NCBI GenBank assembly: GCA_003212395.1
Contig: QCPU01000006.1
Location: forward strand, 1-64,000
Direction: 5' to 3'
DNA length: 64,000 nt
Source of the DNA: Prochlorococcus sp. AG-442-B03
Lineage (GTDB): Bacteria > Cyanobacteriota > Cyanobacteriia > PCC-6307 > Cyanobiaceae
Shown: piece by piece, positions 24,959 to 32,972 of the stretch
How the letters are laid out: each line of letters opens with the position of its first letter
How positions within the stretch are numbered: the stretch's first letter is position 1
The notes under the pieces: model-generated
Database searches by the model: none
What the model was told of the DNA's origin: nothing
What the model saw: only the letters and a program-made list of their open reading frames with translations
Made by a program: the position numbers and the translations under genes

Positions 24959-25032
24959 TTTTAAATTATTAGTTATTTTATTTTTACTTAAATATCCAAC
25001 GAAGTAAATATTTTTAGTATTTAAAGATAAAA

Positions 25033-25536
25033 TTATTCCCACATGGGGTCATTTAATTTTTCATTTTTAAGTGAAGAAGGAACATAAGTATGTAAAGTTT
25101 CAATTTTTATAGCCCATTTTTTTGAGTTTCCCTTTAAACTTTCGCTTTCAATTAAGTTTGTTAGGGGAATCCTTTTTCTAACTTTAAGAAGTCCTAAACA
25201 AGCTTCCCAGGCTTCATGATTTTTATAAATATCTAACCAAAAATCAAAAATATTTTCCAAGATTTCTAAAGGGATATCAAATGGAATCCCCGTTGAAGGT
25301 CTTGCAATTAAATAATTTTTTTTTCTTAGTTCATTTAATAAATTATTTAAGTTTAAATTAATAGCTAAAAGAATATCTTTTGCTGATTCATTACCTATTA
25401 ATTCTTTTCTATGGCAATCTAAAAGATTTTCATCCTCTAGGATATTTTCATCGCAATTTTTTATTCCCACAATCCAAAACCCTTCTCCATTATTCACTCC
25501 ACTAGCAAGAAATAGATATTTAGGTGAATTCTCCAA
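25033..25536 (-). CDS. Hypothetical protein, 167 aa, first gene of the salvage run
   Basis: A soluble protein with Trp-rich segments (GEGFWIVGIKNCDEN and FDFWLDIYKNHEAWEACLGLLKVRKRIPL). No recognised family. It is the 5'-most gene of the tightly spaced minus-strand run that continues with the 61-residue protein, the PRTase and the deoxyribosyltransferase, so a link to nucleotide metabolism is possible. Confidence 0.5.
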   Translation of the reverse strand: MENSPKYLFLASGVNNGEGFWIVGIKNCDENILEDENLLDCHRKELIGNESAKDILLAINLNLNNLLNELRKKNYLIARPSTGIPFDIPLEILENIFDFWLDIYKNHEAWEACLGLLKVRKRIPLTNLIESESLKGNSKKWAIKIETLHTYVPSSLKNEKLNDPMWE

Positions 25537-25760
25537 GATTTCAAATTATTTTTTCCATTTTTAACATTTTTTGCTTGATATGAAAATAATTTAGCTGTGC
25601 AATTAACAATATGAAGTCCTCGTAAAATAAATTTTGTTGTTATAGTTTAATTTTTAGAAAATGTTTGATTTAAGAGAACTAAAACTAATGTTTTTAGATC
25701 CTATTGATTTAATAATTAATAATATAAATAAATATCTATATAGTAATAAAGCAATTAAAT

Positions 25761-25988
25761 TTATTTTTTCTTAGGAAATAATTTTCCTATTTTCTCCTTT
25801 TGCAAATACTCCTTTTTAGTTCTTATTTTTTTGTCTTCTAAGGATTCTTTATTAGTACTTACAGCATAAATAATATAGAAAATCATGCCAGTAAATATTA
25901 ATCCTACAAAAATTATTAATATTCCTATAGGTTCACTTGGACTGAATATTTTAAGATCTAATGCTGTATTTAGGGAAATTATCATCAA
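25761..25988 (-). CDS. Hypothetical membrane protein, 75 aa
   Basis: One long hydrophobic stretch (residues about 20-44, PIGILIIFVGLIFTGMIFYIIY) followed by a strongly basic tail (KKIRTKKEYLQKEKIGKLFPKKK) that should stay cytoplasmic. No family is recognised. It is 33 bases downstream of another small membrane protein on the same strand. Confidence 0.5.
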   Translation of the reverse strand: MMIISLNTALDLKIFSPSEPIGILIIFVGLIFTGMIFYIIYAVSTNKESLEDKKIRTKKEYLQKEKIGKLFPKKK

Positions 25989-26021
25989 AAAACTAATTCC
26001 TTAAATAAATTTTATGGAAAT

Positions 26022-26255
26022 CTAATTGATTTCCTCGTATCCAAAAAATGTTGCATTGTCTGAATTTTTATACCCATTAGAGGCTTCCTGAGGGTTTTGA
26101 CTGTCAATTTTTCTTGCTTTAGCATGAATCATGTTGAATGGGAAAATTACAGCTCCTACAAAAAAATGGAGAATTAAGAAATCTGAAGGTAATCCATTTG
26201 TCCAATCAGGAAAAAATAGCAATGTCATTAATGATTCGTACATATTAGTAGTCAA
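26022..26255 (-). CDS. Hypothetical membrane protein, 77 aa
   Basis: A Trp/Pro-containing N-terminus (FFPDWTNGLPSD) precedes one hydrophobic helix (FLILHFFVGAVIFPFNMI) and a polar Asn-rich C-terminus. No family is recognised. It is divergent from the secreted protein at 26408, with about 150 bases between, which should hold both promoters. Confidence 0.5.
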   Translation of the reverse strand: MTTNMYESLMTLLFFPDWTNGLPSDFLILHFFVGAVIFPFNMIHAKARKIDSQNPQEASNGYKNSDNATFFGYEEIN

Positions 26256-26407
26256 ATAAACCCTTGACTATTATTACTGAACTTATCGCAATACTTTTAA
26301 TTATTAATAAATTGAAATTTAATTTGCTTTTAATAATTAATAGATTTTATTGAAAAGACAATTTTAAAATACTATTATATTACTTATAAATTATTGATTA
26401 ATAGCTG

Positions 26408-26809
26408 TTGTTGAAATTATTTTTTGTATTGCTTTTATTTATAATTTTTCAATTAAAACCTGCAATAGGTTTAGCTTTTGATACGTCCGATCCTAGTGTT
26501 AGTTTGCTACAAAATAGGATCTCTAATAATTTCTCTAAGAAATATTGCAATGCTATCCAAAATGGTCTTTCTAAAGATGAAGCAATGAAATCAGCTATTG
26601 TAAAAACTGAAAACATTATATCTTTCTCTTACAATCCTCAGAAAAAATGGATAGAGAAAAATGACTTGGCAAATCAAATTTCATTGCAAGTAGTAAATGA
26701 TTGTGGATGGTCGTTTGGATTAATTGGGAAGGAGGGGGTTGATTATTTTAAATCATATTTTCTAGAAATTTACGAAAAAACAACTCCTGACAAAAATTTT
26801 TCAAGATAG
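26408..26809 (+). CDS. Secreted two-cysteine protein, member 2 of a local family
   Basis: The start is TTG at 26408 or the next codon 26411, also TTG; no ATG fits. The first 20 residues form a signal peptide (LFFVLLLFIIFQLKP, cut near IG-LA). The mature part shares with 7203-7595 the pattern N-F-x-K-x-[FY]-C-x-A-x-x-x-G-L-x-x-x-x-A and a second Cys in NDCGW. The 133-residue length is nearly the same. Both should be periplasmic or lumenal. Function unknown. Confidence 0.65.
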   Translation: MLKLFFVLLLFIIFQLKPAIGLAFDTSDPSVSLLQNRISNNFSKKYCNAIQNGLSKDEAMKSAIVKTENIISFSYNPQKKWIEKNDLANQISLQVVNDCGWSFGLIGKEGVDYFKSYFLEIYEKTTPDKNFSR

Positions 26810-26818
26810 ATTAGGTTA

Positions 26819-27013
26819 ATGAATAATATTTCAGACAAATTAGTATTGACTATAATTTTGATTACTATTCTTTTTGTATTTGGATTGGTTTTTTCAGTAA
26901 AGTCTCCAGAGAGAAAGGTTATAGATTCACCAATAATGTGGAAAGATGATTATTCTAATATCTCGATTTTTAAGAACAATAATATAAATTCAGAAAGAAT
27001 AAGAATAATTTAA
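26819..27013 (+). CDS. Hypothetical N-terminally anchored protein, 64 aa
   Basis: A hydrophobic helix at about residues 8-26 (LVLTIILITILFVFGLVFS) is followed by a polar Asn/Ser/Lys-rich part. It starts nine bases after the secreted protein and is probably co-transcribed. It may be membrane-anchored on the outer side or have a signal peptide. No family recognised. Confidence 0.5.
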   Translation: MNNISDKLVLTIILITILFVFGLVFSVKSPERKVIDSPIMWKDDYSNISIFKNNNINSERIRII

Positions 27014-27100
27014 TAAAAACATTACTTACTAAAATAGAGGATCCTATTCAAGGATATACAAAAATATTTTTCGAATCTCAAGCAATTTATCATTCATTTT

Positions 27101-27442
27101 TTAATTTAAGTAGTTCAAAAGAACTGAAGCTAGTTTTAAATCATCATTAAACCAAGCTCGTATCGCCATAGCTCTTCGAGGATCATAAAAATTTTGTTTT
27201 CTGTACCAACTAAGAACTTCTGAATCTGATTTCTTCCCATTACATGACAAACAACATGGTACGCAATTACTTGTACTGCTAATCCCCCCTTTTGACATTG
27301 GGTGAAGGTGGTCGAGTGATTCTGAGGGTTTACCGCAATAAATACATTTATAATTAGTAAGTTTATTAAGTGACTCTCTCCAATTTCTATTACTTGTCTT
27401 AGGACAAAACTGATCAAGGTAAATTGCATCTTGTTTATGCAT
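27101..27442 (-). CDS. HNH endonuclease family protein
   Basis: A 113-residue stand-alone HNH nuclease. The zinc knuckles CIYCG and CLSC flank the catalytic segment SLDHLHPMSKGGISSTSNCVPCC, giving D-H ... N ... and H as in HNH motifs. Such proteins can be DNases in restriction, homing or phage packaging, or host housekeeping nucleases. No intron, mobile element or toxin partner is nearby. The C-terminus is a Trp-containing helix. Confidence 0.8.
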   Translation of the reverse strand: MHKQDAIYLDQFCPKTSNRNWRESLNKLTNYKCIYCGKPSESLDHLHPMSKGGISSTSNCVPCCLSCNGKKSDSEVLSWYRKQNFYDPRRAMAIRAWFNDDLKLASVLLNYLN

Positions 27443-27580
27443 AAAATTCTTGATAATTTTTCTGATGATAACAGTTTTTTTTAAGTATGATTGAAAAAGA
27501 TAAGATAAAACTTGTTAAGGCAAATGTTTCTTATTAAAAGAATGATATTTACTTTTTAATAAAAGGGCAATTTATATTTA

Positions 27581-28393
27581 ATGCTTTATTTATTAACAAT
27601 ACTATTAGGAAATTTTGATCATTCTTTATTTAAAAGTATTTATATCTTTTTGATATCCTTTTTTTCTAATACATTCTCAGCGATTTCTGGCGGAGGAGCA
27701 GGATTATTACAATTGCCTGCATTGATTTTATCTGGAGTTCCTTATTATCAGGCTCTGGCTAGTCATAAATTAGCAACAGTAGCACTAGGAATAGGGGGTT
27801 CCTTAAGAAATTACAAATCTTTAGGTAATGAGATAAGTGTTGCTTGGCAAATTTTAATTTTTGGATTACCAGGAGTAATTTTGGGGGCTTCTGTAGTTGA
27901 ATATATATCAGAAAAGTATTTGTACTTAATTTTAGGAATAATTTCCATATTATTAGCTTTTTACTCATTCCTTAAACCAGATTTAGGTTTATCATCTGGT
28001 AATAAAAAGCTTAATGTTGTTCATAAAATTAGATTTTTAATTTTTATTTTTCTTATAGGTATATTAAATGGTTCTATTTCTTCAGGAACTGGATTGCTTG
28101 TAACAATACTCTTAATAAAAACTTTTGAAATGGATTTTCTTCGAGCTATAAGTATGACATTTTTTACTGTTGGGATTTTTTGGAATTTTGTCGGAGCAGT
28201 ATTTTTGTCAAGAATAGGATCGGTTCCATTAAATTTATTGATAGTTTTAATAATTGGTTCCTTTACAGGAGGATTTTTCGGAGCTCACCTTTCCAAATTA
28301 AATGGGAATATACTTATTAAAAAAACTTTCATAACAGTTTGTATTTTGGTTGGTATTAGCTTATTGATTAAATCCATAAAAAGCTTTTTATAA
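27581..28393 (+). CDS. TauE/SafE family permease (probable sulfite or organosulfonate exporter)
   Basis: A 270-residue membrane protein with about eight hydrophobic helices in two related halves, each with the family's Gly-rich turn: SAISGGGAGLLQLPALI near residue 33 and LNGSISSGTGLLVTILL near 162. TauE/SafE proteins move small anions such as sulfite, sulfoacetate or related acids. The substrate cannot be told from sequence. No sulfur-metabolism genes are adjacent. Confidence 0.8.
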   Translation: MLYLLTILLGNFDHSLFKSIYIFLISFFSNTFSAISGGGAGLLQLPALILSGVPYYQALASHKLATVALGIGGSLRNYKSLGNEISVAWQILIFGLPGVILGASVVEYISEKYLYLILGIISILLAFYSFLKPDLGLSSGNKKLNVVHKIRFLIFIFLIGILNGSISSGTGLLVTILLIKTFEMDFLRAISMTFFTVGIFWNFVGAVFLSRIGSVPLNLLIVLIIGSFTGGFFGAHLSKLNGNILIKKTFITVCILVGISLLIKSIKSFL

Positions 28394-28547
28394 AATTAAT
28401 GGAGGATAGCAGTACATATTGGTAAAAAATTCTAAAGCAGGTCTATAAATTAAAAAATAAACTAATTATTATCTTTATTCGTTATAAAAGGGTTAATGAA
28501 TTACTTGTTTTATTAAATAATACTTTTAGACTTTTTTAAAAAACCAT

Positions 28548-28574
28548 AAAAAAAGGCCTCACATATGTGGGGCC
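28548..28574 (-). terminator. Hairpin plus U-tract, minus strand
   Basis: The inverted repeat is at 28555-28574 (GGCCTCAC / GTGGGGCC, loop ATAT). The A-run at 28548-28554 becomes a U-tract after the hairpin on the minus strand. One pair is G-T on the plus strand and A-C on the minus strand, so the minus-strand stem has a single mismatch. Confidence 0.55.
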
Positions 28575-28650
28575 GGGTGATGGGGAACCTTATTTTTAAT
28601 CCAATTTCTAAAAAAATGCAACCCCCTATCTGTAGCGCAAACATCGTCTA
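28548..28650 (-). ncRNA. Candidate small RNA, about 100 nt
   Basis: Read on the minus strand, a TATAAGAT box (about 28651-28658) is followed by roughly 65 non-coding bases containing two G/C blocks (GATAGGGGGTTGC and GGTTCCCCATCACCCGG) and then a hairpin GGCCCCAC-ATAT-GTGAGGCC and seven T. Promoter-like box, non-coding block and intrinsic terminator together suggest a small RNA gene. It does not match tRNA, tmRNA, SRP or RNase P motifs that I can recall. Boundaries are estimates. Confidence 0.35.
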
Positions 28651-28841
28651 TCTTATACACTACTGATAGTGCTTTAATGATTATCTTATATGTAAATTTA
28701 AAAATTCCAAAAAAATTTTGTAATTTTTAAGTTTATTAGAAAAATCCTATCTTATGATATCAAATGTTTTTTGATTGTTTTACTTGTTAAAAATGTCCTG
28801 CACAGTATCATTCGTAAGAACTTTGCTAGTAAAAAGCTTTA

Positions 28842-29069
28842 ATGATTGAATTAACTTTACTAACTCTTTTAAATTATGTTGGGGATAATTTCTGTGAGTA
28901 TAGAAATCTAGGTCATGATAACTATAAATCTTTACTTCTTTCCTACAGTGATGCAAGTAATAAATTTGGACCATTAGAGGTTAAAAAGGTTATTGAGAAG
29001 TCAGAAAACTTTAAAGTTGTGGCTGTTGCTATTGCTGCAACTAAGTGCCCTCAGCATATAGTAAAGTAA
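28842..29069 (+). CDS. Hypothetical protein, 75 aa
   Basis: The product MIELTLLTLLNYVGDNFCEY... ends VVAVAIAATKCPQHIVK. It is soluble with an Asn/Tyr-rich middle and two Cys. No family recognised. Its TAA overlaps the ATG of the next gene by one base (TAATG), typical of coupling. A minus-strand frame over part of this region is less plausible. Confidence 0.5.
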   Translation: MIELTLLTLLNYVGDNFCEYRNLGHDNYKSLLLSYSDASNKFGPLEVKKVIEKSENFKVVAVAIAATKCPQHIVK

Positions 29070-29335
29070 TGAAGTTTGAATTAAAAACTGAAAATGATAA
29101 TTATTCAAAATCATTTTCAATATTTTTCGGTTTATTTTTTTTTCTCACTTTAATAATTATCCTTTGCGATGTTGCCCTCAAATTAGAAATCATATCTAGA
29201 AATCATAAAATTGAATACAACTGTAGACTTTTAACTGTTGAAAAATCTAAAACTCATTTTAAGAAATTATCTAGGCTTACTAATCTGAAAAGTAAACAAC
29301 AAATTTGGGAATTTTGCAGAGAGGTTAATAAATAA
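29069..29335 (+). CDS. Hypothetical single-helix membrane protein, 88 aa
   Basis: ATG at 29069, overlapping the previous stop by one base, is preferred over a Met eight codons upstream. One membrane helix at about residues 18-41 (IFFGLFFFLTLIIILCDVAL) separates a short N-terminus from a basic, helical C-terminal part ending KQQIWEFCREVNK. No family recognised. It converges with the ABC permease. Confidence 0.5.
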   Translation: MKFELKTENDNYSKSFSIFFGLFFFLTLIIILCDVALKLEIISRNHKIEYNCRLLTVEKSKTHFKKLSRLTNLKSKQQIWEFCREVNK

Positions 29336-29338
29336 TAT

Positions 29339-30133
29339 TTAGCTAGATGCCGATGAATAGAATTTTAATGCAAATAACCAGAACTTTCTTGAAGTTATAA
29401 GAAATACTGTAGTAACAATAATTTCAAGCAATATTTTCCACAATTGAGAAAGTCCTAGAAAAACTTCAGATGGAATTGTAGTTATAAATGCAATAGGAAT
29501 GAAAACACTAAAAAAAATTCTTAAAGAAAATGAAAATGAATTCAGAGGAAATCTTCCAATATAAAGGAATGATCGCAATACTTCTATTGCATTCCAAGTC
29601 TTTACAAACCAAATAGTAGTTGTAGAGATAAAAAACCATAGGCTATATAAAATACAAATCGAGCAACTTAAAGTTATCAAGGATAGGGTAAGAAAACTTA
29701 AATTTAAATTTATTTGATTTATTCTTATGCAGAAGAGTAACAAGAAAAATCCAAGCATTATTTCTAAAAATCCAGATGGATTTATTTTTTTTAATGAAAT
29801 AAAAAATTGACTATCAATAGGTTTTAAAAGTACGAAGTCTAATGTTCCTTCTCTTATATGTTTAACTATTTCTGTAAGATTAGGATTGAACCATGTATTT
29901 GTAATTCCATTCAAAATTGTATAAATACTTTGAATTATAAGTGCCTGTTCAAATTCCCACCCTCCAATAGAACCATTATTTTGAAAGAAAATAGATAATA
30001 GAAAAATACTCCCTATTAAACTTAAAACTGCAGTAATTAAATCAACTAATATATTTGTCTTATACTCCAATTCAGAAGCCAAAGAGGTATGTAAGAATTT
30101 TTTATATACTTTTAGATATTTTCTTAAATTCAT
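29339..30133 (-). CDS. ABC-2 type exporter permease, subunit B
   Basis: A 264-residue membrane protein with six hydrophobic helices of the ABC-2 family branch represented by COG3694. The region around residues 86-107 (LTEIVKHIREGTLDFVLLKP) is the typical amphipathic loop that contacts the ATPase. It overlaps the upstream permease gene by four bases, and with it and the ATPase forms a complete exporter. Substrate unknown. Confidence 0.8.
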   Translation of the reverse strand: MNLRKYLKVYKKFLHTSLASELEYKTNILVDLITAVLSLIGSIFLLSIFFQNNGSIGGWEFEQALIIQSIYTILNGITNTWFNPNLTEIVKHIREGTLDFVLLKPIDSQFFISLKKINPSGFLEIMLGFFLLLFCIRINQINLNLSFLTLSLITLSCSICILYSLWFFISTTTIWFVKTWNAIEVLRSFLYIGRFPLNSFSFSLRIFFSVFIPIAFITTIPSEVFLGLSQLWKILLEIIVTTVFLITSRKFWLFALKFYSSASS

Positions 30134-30924
30134 GATCCCATAGCCGTATATTTTTTTGTTCCTTCAGACCAGATTTTCTTAAATAATGGGAAAAGCAAAA
30201 GAATCCATAGAATTTGCATACTCAAGCCTCCACTAATATTTGTTTCATTACCTGATAGTAAGTTTGCAGGGAAATCAATTAGATATGGAAAAGGAGTCAA
30301 GTAAATCCAAGATTTAACATATGCGGGAAATGAAACTACTGGAGCTAAAAGACCTGATAGAAATAAAGTTGGAATAAATAACAATCTTTCTATCGATGAT
30401 GCTTTCTCTGTCCAGAAACATAGACATGCAACTATTGACTGAATTAAAAATTGTATTAAGAAGGATAAGAAAGTAGATACTATCGATAAGAATAAAATAC
30501 TTAAATTTGGAATCCATATACTTTCTGGATTAAAAATAAAAAAGAAAAATGCGATTATTAATGCGAAAGGAAATCTTGTTATTTGTTCAGCAAGATGTTG
30601 TGCAAAATATCTGAAAAATGGATTTAAAGGTTGGATTAAATAGGGAGATACTTTCCCCATAAGAGAATCCTCTTCAAAACTAAATACAACCCAAACTACA
30701 GAAAACTGTCTTACAAAAAAAGCACATAAGAAATACCTAGAAAGCATAACATCACTAATGTTTATAGATTCATTGAGATTATTATTGGTCCAAATGTTTA
30801 ACATAAAAAAAGGAATAATCCCTGAAATTGCCCATAATGCAATTTCTACCCTATATTCCAACATGTTTGAATATTGGACTTTTAATAAAGTGAATATTTT
30901 CCGGTTAATCAATTTAGATATCAT
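30130..30924 (-). CDS. ABC-2 type exporter permease, subunit A
   Basis: A 264-residue membrane protein (COG4587-like) with about six helices. The coupling segment FEEDSLMGKVSPYLIQPLNP (about 82-101) is the equivalent of the REGTLD...P loop in the partner permease. It overlaps the ATPase gene by 11 bases upstream and the second permease by four bases downstream. Such ATPase-permease-permease sets export unknown compounds in many bacteria. Confidence 0.8.
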   Translation of the reverse strand: MISKLINRKIFTLLKVQYSNMLEYRVEIALWAISGIIPFFMLNIWTNNNLNESINISDVMLSRYFLCAFFVRQFSVVWVVFSFEEDSLMGKVSPYLIQPLNPFFRYFAQHLAEQITRFPFALIIAFFFFIFNPESIWIPNLSILFLSIVSTFLSFLIQFLIQSIVACLCFWTEKASSIERLLFIPTLFLSGLLAPVVSFPAYVKSWIYLTPFPYLIDFPANLLSGNETNISGGLSMQILWILLLFPLFKKIWSEGTKKYTAMGS

Positions 30925-31912
30925 AATCTTTTTTAATTAATACCTTCCCAATAATTTCATCTATAGGTGGTTCATTTATAAAGAGGTCTTCAATATCAAA
31001 ATTATTTAGGATATTTTTTAGAGAAGAGGTAATAGAGTTGTTTTCAATTTTTATAGTGATTTCATTCTTTATTTTATTTTTAACGGTAAAACTTGAATTT
31101 GCTAATTTAATTGCATCCTCTTCTGAGCGACAAACTATTAAGATTTCTTTAACAGGAGATAGTTTTTTTAACAATAGGTCAAGCTTTCCATCATATGATA
31201 TAGCCCCTTCGTGAACACATATAACTCTCTTGCATAGTGATGTAATATCTTTCATGTAATGACTAGTTAGGCATATAGTTGCATTAGTTTCCTTATTGTA
31301 TTTTTGAAGGAATTTTCTTAAATTTCTCTGTGCATTAATATCTAATCCAAGTGTTGGCTCGTCTAAAAATAGAATATTTGGTTCATGTATCAAAGCTGCC
31401 AGTAATTCTGACTTCATACGCTGACCTAGTGAAAGTTTTCTAACAGGTATGAATAGCTCTTTATCAATTTCAAGCATTTCTGATAGTTTTTTTATTCTAC
31501 TTTTAGCTTCGAACTTATCTAAGTCATATATTGATGCATTCAAATAAAATGATTCAATTGGCGGAAGATCCCAAATAAGCTGTTGCTTTTGTCCCATTAT
31601 TAAGGTGATATTCTTTAGGAAATTTTCTTTTCTCCTGAAAGGTAAGTAGCCTGAAACCAAAATCGAACCTTCACTTGGATAAATTAAGCCACAAAGCATT
31701 TTTAATATTGTTGTTTTCCCAGCTCCATTAGCACCTAGAAAACCTACTATTTCTCCTTCTTTAATTTTAAAACTTATATCTTTTATAACTTTTAAACTTT
31801 TTGTTTGCCTTTTAAAAAAATGTTTAATTGTTCCTTTTAAGCCTGGTTCTTTGGAAGAGATATCAAATGACTTAGATAAGTTTCTTACATCGATAATATT
31901 TTTTTGTACCAT
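30914..31912 (-). CDS. ABC exporter ATP-binding protein (ABC-2 system)
   Basis: A 332-residue ATPase (COG4586-like). Walker A is GFLGANGAGKTTILK (about 58-72), the Q-loop MGQKQQLIWDLPP, signature LSLGQRMK and Walker B NILFLDEPTLGLD; the H-loop is in LTSHYMKD. The C-terminal about 80 residues are the regulatory extension of this subfamily. It is the first gene of the three-gene exporter operon. Confidence 0.9.
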   Translation of the reverse strand: MVQKNIIDVRNLSKSFDISSKEPGLKGTIKHFFKRQTKSLKVIKDISFKIKEGEIVGFLGANGAGKTTILKMLCGLIYPSEGSILVSGYLPFRRKENFLKNITLIMGQKQQLIWDLPPIESFYLNASIYDLDKFEAKSRIKKLSEMLEIDKELFIPVRKLSLGQRMKSELLAALIHEPNILFLDEPTLGLDINAQRNLRKFLQKYNKETNATICLTSHYMKDITSLCKRVICVHEGAISYDGKLDLLLKKLSPVKEILIVCRSEEDAIKLANSSFTVKNKIKNEITIKIENNSITSSLKNILNNFDIEDLFINEPPIDEIIGKVLIKKDYDI

Positions 31913-31989
31913 TTAAAAATTTAAATTATTGAAATTTTATATTTAAATAAATTTTGAATTATTCTTATTTTAGAAAATTTTTTAACTAA

Positions 31990-32379
31990 TTAAAAAATAT
32001 CTTTAAACGATACAACCAGCCAGATAAAAAAGTTAATTGGATTAAGTAACTCGCTTACCTTATTTTTATTTTCATAATTTAATCCTCTAAAAAAATCAAA
32101 TATAAAATTACTATTCTCTTTTTTATCATTATTTTTTTTAATTACATTTCCATTTTCGTCAAGGAGGTCAATTTCATCTTCAAAAAACCATTGCTCTTTC
32201 CCATTAGATAATTTCAAGACTACCCCTATACCTTTTCCATCAGTTATTCTAAAATCACTTATCTTACATGTTTGGGAAATATTTAGTGCATCAATGGTTT
32301 CTTTGGTAAGTCTATCCTTTGATCTCTCTAGGTTAACTTGAACGAAATTTCCTATCTGAACTTTATCTAAAATTAACAT
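31990..32379 (-). CDS. petP: PetP-like (DUF2862) cytochrome b6f protein with C-terminal extension
   Basis: Residues about 5-75 match DUF2862: VQIGNFVQVNLERSKDRLTKET, then GKGIGVVLKLSNGKEQWFFEDEIDLL. In Synechocystis and red algae this domain alone is PetP, a small peripheral subunit of cytochrome b6f that tunes linear electron flow. Here the protein is 129 residues, nearly twice the usual length, with a charged linker and a hydrophobic end (INFFIWLVVSFKDIF) that may anchor it. The role in b6f is transferred from the family. Confidence 0.65.
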   Translation of the reverse strand: MLILDKVQIGNFVQVNLERSKDRLTKETIDALNISQTCKISDFRITDGKGIGVVLKLSNGKEQWFFEDEIDLLDENGNVIKKNNDKKENSNFIFDFFRGLNYENKNKVSELLNPINFFIWLVVSFKDIF

Positions 32380-32452
32380 TTTTAGGTCATTATACCTAGT
32401 TAAATATGACTTATGCGGTTAATTCAGAATTATTGATTTATTTCAATATTTG

Positions 32453-32596
32453 TTATTTATTGAAAATTACTTCAAGGATTCTTTTTATTGAAATTGTTAT
32501 TACTCTCAAGAATACAAAAAACAATCCTAACCAACCTAAAATGACAGCTATTGATAACAAGCTTGAACCTAAATCACGCTGTAGCAAATTCTGCAT
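32453..32596 (-). CDS. Small single-helix membrane protein, 47 aa
   Basis: A minus-strand frame from ATG at 32596 to TAA. MQNLLQRDLGSSLLS leads into a membrane helix (AVILGWLGLFFVFLRV) and a basic tail (ISIKRILEVIFNK). A plus-strand frame over the same bases encodes a less convincing product. It lies upstream of the petP-like gene on the same strand, 73 bases away. No family recognised. Confidence 0.55.
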   Translation of the reverse strand: MQNLLQRDLGSSLLSIAVILGWLGLFFVFLRVITISIKRILEVIFNK

Positions 32597-32773
32597 ATAA
32601 CTTTTATATACTAGATAGGTGTAACTTTACTTTATTAAATTACTAATTCAAGGAGAAATCGCCAACATTCAGATTTATTTAAATCTTTATTATTAATTTT
32701 TTTAATAGAAATGATTTGTGATTAAGAGTAATTATTTGTAAGTTAGAATTTAATTAGAAATAAATTTAACATC

Positions 32774-32875
32774 TTGGATCTATCTTTGAACTCATACATT
32801 GGAATATTTTTTATCATTATTGGTCTAATGGTTAGAGTTAACCTGAAATTCTCAATTCAAAAGGATCTCAAATAA
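32774..32875 (+). CDS. Possible tiny membrane protein with TTG start, 33 aa
   Basis: TTG at 32774 opens 33 codons to TAA at 32873-32875: MDLSLNSYIGIFFIIIGLMV, then RVNLKFSIQKDLK. One hydrophobic helix followed by a basic end is a sensible topology. It is near the limit of what chance can produce in AT-rich DNA. The rest of 32597-33001 holds only the tRNA terminator. Confidence 0.4.
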   Translation: MDLSLNSYIGIFFIIIGLMVRVNLKFSIQKDLK

Positions 32876-32972
32876 TTTCTAATAAGCTCTTTTTTATGAA
32901 GATATAAATATATAAAGATCCGCAGTTCTAGTTTATTTTTAGATTTGCTGTAACTTTTCAATTGCAAAGACT

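Larger units (their letters stand above)
28394..28841. other. 448-base intergenic region with a candidate minus-strand RNA
   Basis: No protein gene was seen on either strand here. It holds a hairpin with adjacent T-run on the minus strand (28548-28574), a GC-richer block 28555-28640 that stands out from the AT-rich surroundings, and a possible minus-strand -10 box near 28651-28658. Confidence 0.6.

Noticed and set aside
25661..25774. 37-codon plus-strand frame starting MFDLRELKL
   Set aside because: It is short, Asn/Ile-rich and runs into the end of a convergent gene; chance is likely in such AT-rich DNA.
27136..27429. 97-codon minus-strand frame over the HNH gene
   Set aside because: It is an alternative frame of the HNH endonuclease, which has clear zinc and catalytic motifs.
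28548..28660. tmRNA, SRP RNA or RNase P RNA in the gap
   Set aside because: None of their core motifs (tag ORF, GGUCAGG-type loop, GAGGAAAGUCCGG block) was seen; it is left as an unnamed candidate RNA.
28780..28974. 64-codon minus-strand frame
   Set aside because: It overlaps a plus-strand gene that has a coupled downstream neighbour (TAATG), and its His/Tyr-rich translation is not protein-like.
32406..32600. 64-codon plus-strand frame
   Set aside because: The opposite strand encodes a better single-helix membrane protein with ATG start; the plus-strand product looks like its mirror.
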